Assembly: GCA_902517815.1 (NCBI GenBank)
Contig: CABYED010000014.1
Location: 1-48,685 of the forward strand
From: an uncultured SAR116 cluster alpha proteobacterium
GTDB taxonomy: Bacteria; Pseudomonadota; Alphaproteobacteria; Puniceispirillales; Marisalimonadaceae
Direction: 5' to 3'
Length of the DNA stretch: 48,685 bases
Below are positions 33,679-42,201 of the stretch, one piece after another. A program made the translations under genes and the position numbers. Under the pieces are notes generated by a model. That model did not search any database, was not told the DNA's origin, and saw nothing but the letters and a program-made list of their open reading frames with translations. Numbering within the stretch: position 1 is the first letter of the stretch; each line of letters starts with the position of its first letter.

Positions 33679-34875
33679 ATGACAATAAGCCCATCTATAA
33701 TGACAACATATGGAAGAATTGATATAGCCTTTACACATGGTGAAGGTAGTTATTTATACTCAGAAGATGGAAAAAAATATTTAGATTATGCAAGTGGTAT
33801 TGCTGTTAATGCATTTGGACATTGTCATCCGAAGTTGGTCGAAGCTTTAAAAGATCAAGCTTCGAAATTATGGCATATATCTAATCTTTACAGGATCCCT
33901 GAACAAGAAACAGTTGCAGAAAAGCTTGTAGAAAATTCATGTGCAGATAGAGTTTTCTTCTGTAATTCTGGTGCTGAAGCGACTGAAGGAGCTGTTAAAG
34001 TCGCTAGAAGGTTTGCATGGGCTAACGGTGAAAAAGATAGGACAGAAATTATTTGTGCTACTGGAGCTTTTCATGGACGTACTTTAGCAATGTTGGCTGC
34101 AAATGATAGACCATTATTTAGAGAAGGATTTGGACCATCTGCCCAAGGCTTTACACATGTTGAATGGGGAGACATTGAAAGTTTAAAAAATAAAATAGGT
34201 AAACATGTTGCGGCTATTTTAGTAGAACCAGTTCAAGGAGAAGGTGGTGCCAGAAAAGCTCCTAGAGGATACCTCAAGTTACTACAAGATATTTCCGCTG
34301 AAAATGGATCTTTGTTGATTTCAGATGAAGTGCAAATTGGAATGGGTAGGTCAGGCACCCTTTTTGCTTATCAACAAGAAAATATTGAACCAGACATAGT
34401 GGCGTTAGCTAAGGGCCTTGGTGGAGGGTTTCCAGTAGGAGCAGTTATGGCAAAAGCTAAAGTAGGTGACGCAATGATACCAGGTACTCATGGCAGTACG
34501 TTTGGGGGCAATCCTTTAGCAATGCGATCTGCCAATGCTGTTTTGGATCTTTTATTAGAGGATGATTTTCTCAAAAGCTTAAGAGAAAATATTACTTACT
34601 TTGATAATAAAATGGATGCCTTAATAAATGATGACGACAAGGTATCGCCAGTAATATTATGTAAAAAAGGCTCAGGAATGTTAAGGGGTTTTCATTTAAC
34701 AGAAAAATTTGCTGCAGGTGATTTTGGGAATATTTCAAGAGAAAAAGGTTTGTTGCTAGTAGGCGCTGCAGAAAATACTATTAGATTACTTCCACCACTT
34801 AATACTTCTAAAGAAGAAATAGACCATGCTTTTGAAATTCTGAGTGAAGTTGTTAAAGAAATTAAAAAAAACTAA
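33679..34875 (+). CDS. argD: acetylornithine aminotransferase
   Basis: The 398-residue protein is a class III PLP aminotransferase. The PLP lysine is K245 in LAKGLGGGFPVGA, the pyridine-binding aspartate is D216 in LISDEVQIGMGRSG, and the phosphate loop is NSGAEATEGAVKVAR at 96-110. It converts N-acetylglutamate semialdehyde to N-acetylornithine in arginine synthesis, and often serves lysine synthesis too. It is followed after 6 bases by argF and then hslO, an order I know from other alphaproteobacteria, which supports ArgD over other class III enzymes. A 64-base gap before it may hold a promoter. Confidence 0.92.
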   Translation: MTISPSIMTTYGRIDIAFTHGEGSYLYSEDGKKYLDYASGIAVNAFGHCHPKLVEALKDQASKLWHISNLYRIPEQETVAEKLVENSCADRVFFCNSGAEATEGAVKVARRFAWANGEKDRTEIICATGAFHGRTLAMLAANDRPLFREGFGPSAQGFTHVEWGDIESLKNKIGKHVAAILVEPVQGEGGARKAPRGYLKLLQDISAENGSLLISDEVQIGMGRSGTLFAYQQENIEPDIVALAKGLGGGFPVGAVMAKAKVGDAMIPGTHGSTFGGNPLAMRSANAVLDLLLEDDFLKSLRENITYFDNKMDALINDDDKVSPVILCKKGSGMLRGFHLTEKFAAGDFGNISREKGLLLVGAAENTIRLLPPLNTSKEEIDHAFEILSEVVKEIKKN

Positions 34876-34881
34876 AATATT

Positions 34882-35778
34882 ATGCCTAATTTTATTGATT
34901 TAAAGGATCTAAATAAAGATCAACTTATTGATTTAATTTCATTGTCTTTAAAATGGAAAAACAATAATTGTGCTCAATTTATGAAAGATAAAAATGTTGT
35001 TCTAATCTTTGAAAAACCCTCTTTAAGAACTCGAATATCTTTTGAAGTAGGAATAAATCAATTAGGTGGAAACAGCTACCTTTTAAATGAAAAAGAAATG
35101 CAGTTAGGTGAGAGAGAGACTGTTGAGGATACTGCTAGAGTTATAGAACGATATGCTGATATGGTGATTATAAGATGTTTTGGACATGATCAGTTAATAA
35201 AGTATGCGAATATATCTGAGGTTCCTGTAATTAATGCTCTTACAGATTTTAGTCATCCTTGCCAAGTTGTAGCAGACTTAATTACTATAAAAGAACATCT
35301 AAAAGATTTTGAAAACAAAAAAATTACCTGGTTTGGTGATTGTAATAACGTTTTACAAAGCTGGATAGAGGCTTCTGGTTTACTAAATTTTGAGTTAAAT
35401 ATAGCTTGTCCAGAGGGTATAAAACCAGACGAGAAAACAATATCATGGGCTCTTGAAAGAAACAATAATATTTCTATTACACATGAACCTCAAGAAGCTG
35501 CAGAAGGTGCTAACTGTATTATTACTGATACATGGAGATCAATGGGTGACAAAAGTCCACTTCCTGAAGACCAATTCATGCCATTTCAAGTAAATAAAAA
35601 AATAATGGGATTAGCAGACAAGAATGCGATCTTTATGCATTGCCTACCCGCTTACCGAAATAAAGAGGTAAGTTCTGAAGTGTTAGAAGGAAATCAATCT
35701 GTTGTATTTGATGAAGCTGAAAATAGATTACATGCACAAAAAGCGATCATGCAATTTTGTCTTAAATTAAAATTTTGA
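34882..35778 (+). CDS. argF: ornithine carbamoyltransferase
   Basis: The 298-residue protein carries the carbamoyl phosphate motif SLRTR at 47-51 (usually STRTR), HPCQ for substrate closure, and HCLPAYR with the catalytic cysteine near the C-terminus, plus TDTWRSMGD as the ornithine loop. The change of threonine to leucine in the first motif is a tolerated variant in many ArgF proteins. It makes citrulline from ornithine and carbamoyl phosphate. It is 6 bases after argD and 18 before hslO, clearly one operon. Confidence 0.94.
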   Translation: MPNFIDLKDLNKDQLIDLISLSLKWKNNNCAQFMKDKNVVLIFEKPSLRTRISFEVGINQLGGNSYLLNEKEMQLGERETVEDTARVIERYADMVIIRCFGHDQLIKYANISEVPVINALTDFSHPCQVVADLITIKEHLKDFENKKITWFGDCNNVLQSWIEASGLLNFELNIACPEGIKPDEKTISWALERNNNISITHEPQEAAEGANCIITDTWRSMGDKSPLPEDQFMPFQVNKKIMGLADKNAIFMHCLPAYRNKEVSSEVLEGNQSVVFDEAENRLHAQKAIMQFCLKLKF

Positions 35779-35796
35779 GTAACTTATACTTCTAAA

Positions 35797-36678
35797 ATGA
35801 TTTTTAATAATAATGTAATTCCATTCCAATTAGGTAACAATACTATTAGAGGTAATATAGTAAGACTTCAAACTGTTGTTTCTGAAATAGTAAAGCGCCA
35901 TGAATGTCCAACAAATGTGGAAAGTTTATTTGCTGATACACTTACTATTACAGCATGTCTAGGGTCTAGAATGAAGCATGATGGCGTTTTTACTATTCAA
36001 GCTAAAGGTGCAGGAGACGTTCACACTTTATTTTCTGATATAACAAGTGATGGGTTTCTAAGGGGATATGTTGGTCTAAATGCAGGTTTTACAAATACAG
36101 AGAGCAACTTAAATTCTTTAATGGGTTCAGGACATATTTCATTCACTTTAGATCAAGGAAAATATGCCAAAAGATATCAAGGCATAGTATCTCTTGAAGA
36201 ACCAAGCATGTCCAAAACAGCAGAACTTTACTTTAATAATTCTGAACAGTTAGAAACAAAATTTCTAACTTTTAATTATTTTGATATTGAAAAAAATAAT
36301 AGAAAAAACTTATTTTCTGCTGGACTTATAATGCTTCAAAAAATGCCTGTAAAAAATAGTTTTGAAGATGAAAACAATGACGAGGTTTGGCAAAATTCAT
36401 TGAATTTTTTGTCAACATTAGGAAAAGAAGAGTTTTTATCTACTAACCTAACCTCTGAAGAAATACTTTATAGATTATTCAATGAACTAAAAATTACAGT
36501 ATATGACGAAATAATTATCCAAGATCAATGTAGATGTTCAGATGAAAAGATTAAATTTGCTATTAAGAATTTAAGTAAAAAAGAATTAAAAGAAATTGTA
36601 GATGAAAATGGAAACGTGAAGATTGTCTGTGAGTTTTGTAAAACAGAAAGAATATTTCCTGGTAAAACTTGTAATTAA
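35797..36678 (+). CDS. hslO: Hsp33 redox-regulated chaperone
   Basis: The 293-residue protein matches Hsp33. The N-terminal core shows LTITACLGSRMKHDGVFTIQAKGAGDVHTLFSDIT (about 50-84), and the C-terminal redox switch has the zinc cysteines as CRCS (about 247-249) and CEFC (about 280-283). When oxidised, zinc is lost and the protein holds unfolding proteins. It is the third gene after argD and argF; its 3' end overlaps the converging trkH by 4 bases. Confidence 0.94.
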   Translation: MIFNNNVIPFQLGNNTIRGNIVRLQTVVSEIVKRHECPTNVESLFADTLTITACLGSRMKHDGVFTIQAKGAGDVHTLFSDITSDGFLRGYVGLNAGFTNTESNLNSLMGSGHISFTLDQGKYAKRYQGIVSLEEPSMSKTAELYFNNSEQLETKFLTFNYFDIEKNNRKNLFSAGLIMLQKMPVKNSFEDENNDEVWQNSLNFLSTLGKEEFLSTNLTSEEILYRLFNELKITVYDEIIIQDQCRCSDEKIKFAIKNLSKKELKEIVDENGNVKIVCEFCKTERIFPGKTCN

Positions 36679-38120
36679 TTCTTCCAAAATAACGGTGAGA
36701 ACATAACTAATATTGCAAAAATTTCTAGTCGACCTAATATCATGCCTGCACATAAAATTAATTTTCCTAGCTCTGGGATGGATTCATATGATCCTGATGG
36801 ACCAATTATATCACCTAAACCAGGACCGACATTGCCAATTGCAGAAGCTGCGCCTGAAATTGCAGTAACTAAATCAAGTCCTAATACGCCTAACAAGCTA
36901 GCAATTACAGCAAAAGAAATTATATATAAAAAGAAAAAACCCATTACAGATTCAGCCACATTTTCTGGAATTGGTTTTTGGTTGTAATAAGAAACCACCA
37001 CTGCATGTGGTCGTATAAGCTTAGAAACTTGCGCTTTAGCATTTGCTATCAAAACTTGTATTCTAGCCATTCTTAAACCACATGTTGTTGATCCAGCACA
37101 ACCTCCTACAAACATAAGAATGAGTAAAATAGTTGTAGGAAAACCACCCCAATTATTAAAATCAGACGTCCCAAAACCAGTTCCAGTGATTATTGAAATC
37201 ACGTTAAAAGAAGCTAACCTTAAAGCTTCAAGATATGGTATGTTATTTGAACTTAAATATAATGACATGATCAGAACCACAAAGAAAACCAAAGTCAAGA
37301 ATAGTTTAACTTGATCATCTTTAATTAGATTTTTCATACCATTTTTGGTTAAAGCTAAATAATGAACAAAAGGAAGTGATCCAACTAACATCCCAAAAAT
37401 AATAATTATTTCAATAGTTGAAGAATTAAATGCTGCCAAAGATTCAGACTTTGTTGAATACCCCCCGGTCGCAAGAGTTGTCATTGCATGTGCAATTGAA
37501 TCAAATATCGGCATTCCAGCACCCCACAACATGAATGCCCAAATAACAGTTAAAGTTATATAAACAATACTAATTCCTGCAGCAAAACTTGCTGCTTTTG
37601 GGACAACTTTGTCAGGAGTTTCATATGACTCAGTTTTAAAGAGTTGCATACCACCAATTGATAACATTGGTAATACAGCTAAAGCCATAACAATTATACC
37701 TACACCACCAAGCCATTGAAGTAGAGCACGCCAAATTAAAACTCCGTAAGATTTTGTTTCTAAATTTTCAATTACAGTTGCCCCCGTAGTTGTAATTCCA
37801 GATGTTGACTCAAAAAAAGCGTCAACAAAACTCATATCAATATCTGATAGTAGAAATGGTAATGATCCAAATATAGCGATTGAGATCCATGCACTATTAG
37901 TTAATAAAAATGCTTGCCTTAATTCTAAATGTTCAGTTGCACTTCCTTTGTTTGAAAAGAAAAGTATTAATCCCACAAATAATGTAGATATTGAAGATCC
38001 TACAAATGCTGGCCAGTTATCACTACCATAGAACCAATCTACAAATGCAGGCACTAACATAAATAAAGAAAGAATGCATAATAACATTCCAATGAGATAA
38101 ATAATCGGTGAAAATTTCAT
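36675..38120 (-). CDS. trkH: Trk-type potassium uptake protein TrkH
   Basis: The 481-residue membrane protein shows the four pore-loop pattern of TrkH/KtrB. Selectivity-like loops are seen at ESTSGITTTGATV (about 107-119), AMTTLATGGYSTKS (about 210-223), SIITGTGFGTSDFNNWG (about 308-324) and AASAIGNVGPGLGDI (about 427-441), with WRALLQWLGGVGIIVMALAVLP (about 130-151) between. It moves K+ with help from a TrkA-type NAD-binding subunit, which is not in this window. It faces hslO. The function call is strong; the partner must lie elsewhere. Confidence 0.93.
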   Translation of the reverse strand: MKFSPIIYLIGMLLCILSLFMLVPAFVDWFYGSDNWPAFVGSSISTLFVGLILFFSNKGSATEHLELRQAFLLTNSAWISIAIFGSLPFLLSDIDMSFVDAFFESTSGITTTGATVIENLETKSYGVLIWRALLQWLGGVGIIVMALAVLPMLSIGGMQLFKTESYETPDKVVPKAASFAAGISIVYITLTVIWAFMLWGAGMPIFDSIAHAMTTLATGGYSTKSESLAAFNSSTIEIIIIFGMLVGSLPFVHYLALTKNGMKNLIKDDQVKLFLTLVFFVVLIMSLYLSSNNIPYLEALRLASFNVISIITGTGFGTSDFNNWGGFPTTILLILMFVGGCAGSTTCGLRMARIQVLIANAKAQVSKLIRPHAVVVSYYNQKPIPENVAESVMGFFFLYIISFAVIASLLGVLGLDLVTAISGAASAIGNVGPGLGDIIGPSGSYESIPELGKLILCAGMILGRLEIFAILVMFSPLFWKN

Positions 38121-38166
38121 GATTTATTCTGTAAGCTTTATTAAAGACTATTTAATTTAAATTTCC

Positions 38167-38781
38167 TTAAGTTGCCATTTTCAAAAATCTATCCTGTAAA
38201 TTTGTATCCTCTAAAAAACAACCACTAAAAAGATTAGTAGTCATTGTAACATCATTTTTTAAAACACCTCTAGTACTCATACAGTGATGTTCTGCATCAA
38301 TGAATACTGCGGTTCCTTTGGGTAGTAGAGTTTTATCGATACAATTTAATATTTGAGCAGTCATAGTCTCTTGAGTTTGAAGTCTTTTAGCATATAAATC
38401 TAACACTCTCGCTAGTTTTGAAATTCCAACAACTCTTTTGTTTGGATAATAACCTATAGAAGCCTTGCCAATAATAGGAACCATATGGTGTTCACAATGA
38501 CTTTCAAAGTTTATATTTTTTAACAAAACAATATCGTTATATCCTTCGATATCTTCAAAAGTTTTAGATAAAAATATTTCAGGATCTTGGCTGTAACCTG
38601 CATAAAATTCGTTGAAGGATTTTATTACTCTTTTAGGCGTTTCTATGAGGCCTTCTCTTTCAGGATCTTCACCTATGTATCGTATTAAGGTTTTAACCGC
38701 TTCTTCGGCTTCCGCTTTTGAAATAATTTTGTCATTTTCATTATCAATTATAATCTTTGAAGCATTAATAGACGAATTCAT
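38167..38781 (-). CDS. folE: GTP cyclohydrolase I (FolE type)
   Basis: The 204-residue protein has the zinc motif ESHCEHHMVP (residues about 92-101) and the second cysteine in EHHCMSTRGV, with VVGISKLARVLDLYAKRLQTQE (about 116-137) for the pterin site. It converts GTP to dihydroneopterin triphosphate, the first step of folate synthesis. Zinc is bound by Cys, His and Cys as in E. coli FolE. It stands between trkH (46-base gap) and a 5' gap of 89 bases shared with the lone ABC ATPase, both on the minus strand. Confidence 0.94.
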   Translation of the reverse strand: MNSSINASKIIIDNENDKIISKAEAEEAVKTLIRYIGEDPEREGLIETPKRVIKSFNEFYAGYSQDPEIFLSKTFEDIEGYNDIVLLKNINFESHCEHHMVPIIGKASIGYYPNKRVVGISKLARVLDLYAKRLQTQETMTAQILNCIDKTLLPKGTAVFIDAEHHCMSTRGVLKNDVTMTTNLFSGCFLEDTNLQDRFLKMAT

Positions 38782-38870
38782 TGTGCACCTTTAATTTTTA
38801 TAATTAATTCTTAACAAATAATATTATTTAAGCAACGTATTATTGTTTAATTACAAATTAAAAAAAAAAT

Positions 38871-39518
38871 TTACTTTAAAAATAAATTCAAATCTATGGG
38901 TTTTTCATGGCTAATCTTTTTATCCTCTTCATAGTGCGTAACTAACAAACAAGGAATTTTACTTTCTTTAATCATACTAATAACAAAATATCTGAACTTA
39001 TTCCTGTGTTCAGGATCTAAAGATGAAAAGGGTTCATCAAGTAATAATAACTCTGGTTCTGACATTACTGCTCTAAGGCAAGCTATCCTGGCTTTTTGAC
39101 CTCCTGAAAGAGTATGTGGATATCTATTTTGAAAACCCTCCATATTAGCCTTTTTTAAATTTTCATCTATTAAAAATAATTTTTCTTTTGATTTTAGCTT
39201 TCTATTCATTCCAAAATATATATTTTGTTCGACAGTCAAATGAGGAAATAAAGCACCCTCTTGCAATAAAAGTCCGATTTTTCTTTTTTCGATTGGAATA
39301 TTATTCAAAATTTTCCCATTTAAAATTATTTCACCTTCAAATGATAAGTTATCTTCAATAGTACCTGCTATAACGTTAATTAAAGAAGATTTTCCAACTC
39401 CACTTTTCCCAAACACGCATAAAATATTACCATTATTTATCTTTAGATTAAGATTTTTGATAAATGGTTTTGCTTTTGGATAATTCCATTTCAATGATAT
39501 GTTAATTAATTCAAGCAA
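38871..39518 (-). CDS. ABC transporter ATP-binding protein (ThiQ/YnjD-like), no adjacent permease
   Basis: The 215-residue ATPase begins with TTG 39518. It has Walker A GKSGVGKSS (about 37-45), a Q-loop (LLLQEGALFPHLTVEQN, about 84-100), signature TLSGGQKARIA (about 136-146), and Walker B LLLLDEPFSSLDP (about 156-168). The PHLTVEQN and QKARIACLRA regions recall ThiQ and YnjD, suggesting import of a small nutrient. Neither permease nor binding protein is next to it, which is unusual for an importer. It diverges from the SprT-like gene over 38 bases. Confidence 0.85.
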   Translation of the reverse strand: MLELINISLKWNYPKAKPFIKNLNLKINNGNILCVFGKSGVGKSSLINVIAGTIEDNLSFEGEIILNGKILNNIPIEKRKIGLLLQEGALFPHLTVEQNIYFGMNRKLKSKEKLFLIDENLKKANMEGFQNRYPHTLSGGQKARIACLRAVMSEPELLLLDEPFSSLDPEHRNKFRYFVISMIKESKIPCLLVTHYEEDKKISHEKPIDLNLFLK

Positions 39519-39556
39519 AGTAAGATAACCTTATGTTAAAACCTTAAAATAAATAA

Positions 39557-40066
39557 ATGATAAAAGAAATTTTAAAAATAAAAAATGTATTTAATTTCAG
39601 TAGAAGAAATAGTTCCATAAAGAATAAAAAGCTTAAAGATTTCGAGTCTTTTAAAAAATTTTTGGATCTAGCAAGGTTTGAAATGGACAAAAATGGACTA
39701 TTTGATTGGAAATTAGATCTAGATCATGCAAAAGTGAGGGCAGGTGCATGTTTTTTTAGAGAGAAAAAAATCTCGTTTTCAAGGAATTTCATTAAAAATT
39801 CAAATAAGTCAGAAGTTTATGACACAATTCTTCATGAAATAGCTCATGCACTTGTAGGTCCTAATCATGGTCACGACATCGTATGGAAGAAAATGGCTAA
39901 AAAGCTTGGGTGCTCAGCCAAGAGGTGTCATACTCTGGAATTTTCAGATTATAAATGGATAAGATACTGTGAAAATTCTTGTTGGGAACATAAAACACAT
40001 AGGCGAAAATTAAATTTAGTTTGTAGAAAATGTGGAGCCTCTGTTTGTTATAAGAAAAATATATAG
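39557..40066 (+). CDS. SprT-like zinc metallopeptidase family protein
   Basis: The 169-residue protein contains HEIAH at 93-97 with the third ligand in GHDIVW (H106), the SprT/SPRTN pattern. Four cysteines near the C-terminus (C138, C142, C156, C159) form a likely zinc ribbon after the protease domain. The N-terminal region is Lys-rich and may bind nucleic acid. SprT-like proteins include DNA-protein crosslink proteases, although bacterial members are little studied. Its end lies 3 bases from the converging methylmalonyl-CoA epimerase gene. Confidence 0.84.
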   Translation: MIKEILKIKNVFNFSRRNSSIKNKKLKDFESFKKFLDLARFEMDKNGLFDWKLDLDHAKVRAGACFFREKKISFSRNFIKNSNKSEVYDTILHEIAHALVGPNHGHDIVWKKMAKKLGCSAKRCHTLEFSDYKWIRYCENSCWEHKTHRRKLNLVCRKCGASVCYKKNI

Positions 40067-40069
40067 AAA

Positions 40070-40495
40070 TTATCTAATTTCTTCTAACTCAATGAGAGTT
40101 CCTGAAAAATCTGATGGTTTCAAAAATATTACAGGGTTTCCATGAGCCCCAATCTTTGGGTTCCCGTCACCTAAAATTGTTGCTCCTACTTCTTTAAGTT
40201 TTTTTGAGGCAGATTTTAAATCACCAACCTCATAACAAATATGGTGCATACCTCCATTAGGATTTTTAATAAGAAACTTACTAATTGGACTATTCTTATT
40301 TAAGGGTTCAAGAAGTTCAACCTTTGTGTTTGGTGATTCTACAAACACTACTTTAACTCCATGTTCAGGTAAAGTTTGAGGTTTACTGACATTAGCGCCT
40401 AGGGCCTTTTGCCACATATTAGAGGCTTTTGTTATATTAGGAACGGCAATAGCAATATGATTAAGTCTTCCGATATTTGAATAAAATTCTTCCAT
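40070..40495 (-). CDS. mce: methylmalonyl-CoA epimerase
   Basis: The protein is 141 residues from ATG 40495, where TTGGAG lies 7 bases upstream; the in-frame TTG 40507 is part of that site and was rejected. The vicinal-oxygen-chelate fold is seen as two beta-alpha-beta modules: LNHIAIAVPNITKASNMWQKALGANV, and GMHHICYEVGDLKSASKKL. The metal ligands are the histidine in LNHIAI, the histidine in MHHICY and the glutamate in LIELEE. It interconverts the (S) and (R) forms of methylmalonyl-CoA, between the carboxylase and the mutase. It diverges from pccB over about 146 bases. Confidence 0.92.
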   Translation of the reverse strand: MEEFYSNIGRLNHIAIAVPNITKASNMWQKALGANVSKPQTLPEHGVKVVFVESPNTKVELLEPLNKNSPISKFLIKNPNGGMHHICYEVGDLKSASKKLKEVGATILGDGNPKIGAHGNPVIFLKPSDFSGTLIELEEIR

Positions 40496-40507
40496 AGAAT
40501 ACTCCAA

Positions 40508-40628
40508 AACAAACTAAATTTTTTTAAACAAGTTATATTTAATTTTAATAATTTTCAATTATCATAGATTGATTATTACTAGTTAATTTTATGAAATTTT
40601 GGTAAATATTACTTTTTAGTGTCTTCTG
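40508..40628. other. divergent intergenic region between mce and pccB
   Basis: About 120 bases of AT-rich DNA separate the divergent epimerase and carboxylase genes and should carry the promoters of the propionate operon. I could not make out a clear promoter, operator or riboswitch, including no cobalamin box. Confidence 0.5.
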
Positions 40629-40634
40629 AAGGAG
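40629..40634 (+). promoter_or_regulatory. ribosome binding site of pccB, deciding the start
   Basis: AAGGAG at 40629-40634 is 7 bases before ATC 40642, the best-placed codon in the pccB frame. The nearby ATG 40637 is only 2 bases from it and is in another frame, with a stop after nine codons. Confidence 0.6.
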
Positions 40635-40641
40635 AAATGTT

Positions 40642-42186
40642 ATCAAGAAATCAAGTAGAGAAATAATTTCAGAGTTACAATCAAGAAGAGAAAAGGCACG
40701 GCTTGGTGGTGGAACAAAAAGGATAGAAAAACAACATTCACTTGGGAAACTTACTGCAAGAGAAAGAATAAACACTCTTTTAGATGAAGGTTCATTTGAA
40801 GAAACTGATATGTTTGTTATCCATCGAATAAGAGATTTTGGAATGGATGGGAAAACTATTCCAGGTGATGGTGTTATCACAGGATCTGGTAAAGTTAATG
40901 GCAAATTAGTCTATATTTATGCTCAGGATTTTACCGTTTTTGGTGGATCTTTATCATCAGATCACGCAAAAAAAATTGTAAAAATAATGAAACTGGCAAT
41001 ACAAAACAAAGCACCTATAATTGGCTTGAATGATAGTGGAGGAGCAAGGATCCAAGAAGGCGTCGAATCTTTAGGTGGTTACGCAGATGTTTTTTTGCAA
41101 AATGCTCTAGCTTCTGGAGTGGTCCCACAAATTTCTATGATCATGGGGCCGTGTGCCGGAGGAGCTGTTTACTCTCCAGCTATGACGGATTTCACATTCA
41201 TGGTCAAAGAAACAAGTTATATGTTTGTTACAGGCCCTGATGTAGTTAAAACTGTTACCTCTGAAGAAGTTACCGCAGAAGAACTAGGTGGAGCTGAAAC
41301 TCATACAACAATTTCTTCAGTAGCAGACGGATCATTTAATAATGATATTGAAGCTTTAAATGTGTTAAGACGATTTCTCAGTTTTTTGCCATCTAGTAAT
41401 GAATACAAATATATAAAAAGAAAAACTGATGACCCAAAAAAAAGAGTTTCACTAGCGTTAGATACTTTGATACCTGAAAACCCAAACCTGCCGTATGATA
41501 TGAAAGAACTTATTGTATCAATAGCTGATGAATATGATTTCTTTGAGTTGCAAGAAAATTTTGCAAAAAACATTCTTATTGGTTTTATAAGGTTAGATGG
41601 CCAAACTATTGGGGTTGTAGCAAACCAACCTACGGTGTTAGCAGGTTGTTTGGACAATGATTCTAGTAGAAAAGCTGCAAGATTTGTAAGATTTTGTGAC
41701 GCTTTCAATATTCCGATATTGACATTAGTAGATGTACCAGGGTTTATGCCAGGAACTGCTCAAGAATATGGGGGTATAATTAAGCATGGAGCAAAACTTT
41801 TATTTGCATATGCAGAAGCTACAACACCAAAGGTTACTCTAATTACTAGAAAAGCATATGGTGGAGCATATGATGTTATGAGCTCAAAACATTTAAGAGG
41901 GGATGCTAATTATGCATGGCCTACTGCTGAAATTGCAGTAATGGGAGCAAAAGGAGCAGTAGAAATTCTTTTCCGAAATGAACTAAATGACTCAAAAATA
42001 ATAGAAGCTAAAACATTAGAGTATGAGGAAAGATTCGCAAATCCATTTATAGCTGCAGAAAGAGGTTTCTTAGATGATGTTATTATACCTAGCAATTCCA
42101 GATTTAGGTTGATACAGGCATTTTCTAAATTAAAAAACAAGACACAAAAAAATCCAGATAAAAAATTTGGAAATATTCCGCTTTAA
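40642..42186 (+). CDS. pccB: propionyl-CoA carboxylase beta subunit, apparent non-standard ATC start
   Basis: PccB transfers the carboxyl group from biotin to propionyl-CoA. The first in-frame ATG (40810) would remove a conserved N-terminus: codons upstream read [20 protein letters not shown], then a [12 protein letters not shown] stretch, as in other PccB proteins. In-frame TGA is at 40627-40629. Between it and 40810 there is no ATG, GTG or TTG; ATC 40642 fits both the spacing and the family start, giving 514 residues (PccB is usually about 510). Oxyanion and CoA-site glycines are seen in [11 protein letters not shown] and [12 protein letters not shown], and in [15 protein letters not shown]. 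It precedes pccA by 15 bases. A sequencing error at the start is an alternative. Confidence 0.9.
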   Translation: MKKSSREIISELQSRREKARLGGGTKRIEKQHSLGKLTARERINTLLDEGSFEETDMFVIHRIRDFGMDGKTIPGDGVITGSGKVNGKLVYIYAQDFTVFGGSLSSDHAKKIVKIMKLAIQNKAPIIGLNDSGGARIQEGVESLGGYADVFLQNALASGVVPQISMIMGPCAGGAVYSPAMTDFTFMVKETSYMFVTGPDVVKTVTSEEVTAEELGGAETHTTISSVADGSFNNDIEALNVLRRFLSFLPSSNEYKYIKRKTDDPKKRVSLALDTLIPENPNLPYDMKELIVSIADEYDFFELQENFAKNILIGFIRLDGQTIGVVANQPTVLAGCLDNDSSRKAARFVRFCDAFNIPILTLVDVPGFMPGTAQEYGGIIKHGAKLLFAYAEATTPKVTLITRKAYGGAYDVMSSKHLRGDANYAWPTAEIAVMGAKGAVEILFRNELNDSKIIEAKTLEYEERFANPFIAAERGFLDDVIIPSNSRFRLIQAFSKLKNKTQKNPDKKFGNIPL

Positions 42187-42201
42187 TAATAGAAGTATAT
42201 A

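Noticed and set aside
40810-42186. PccB starting at ATG 40810
   Set aside because: Conserved PccB residues continue upstream in the same frame to about 40642, so this would be a truncated protein missing 56 residues.
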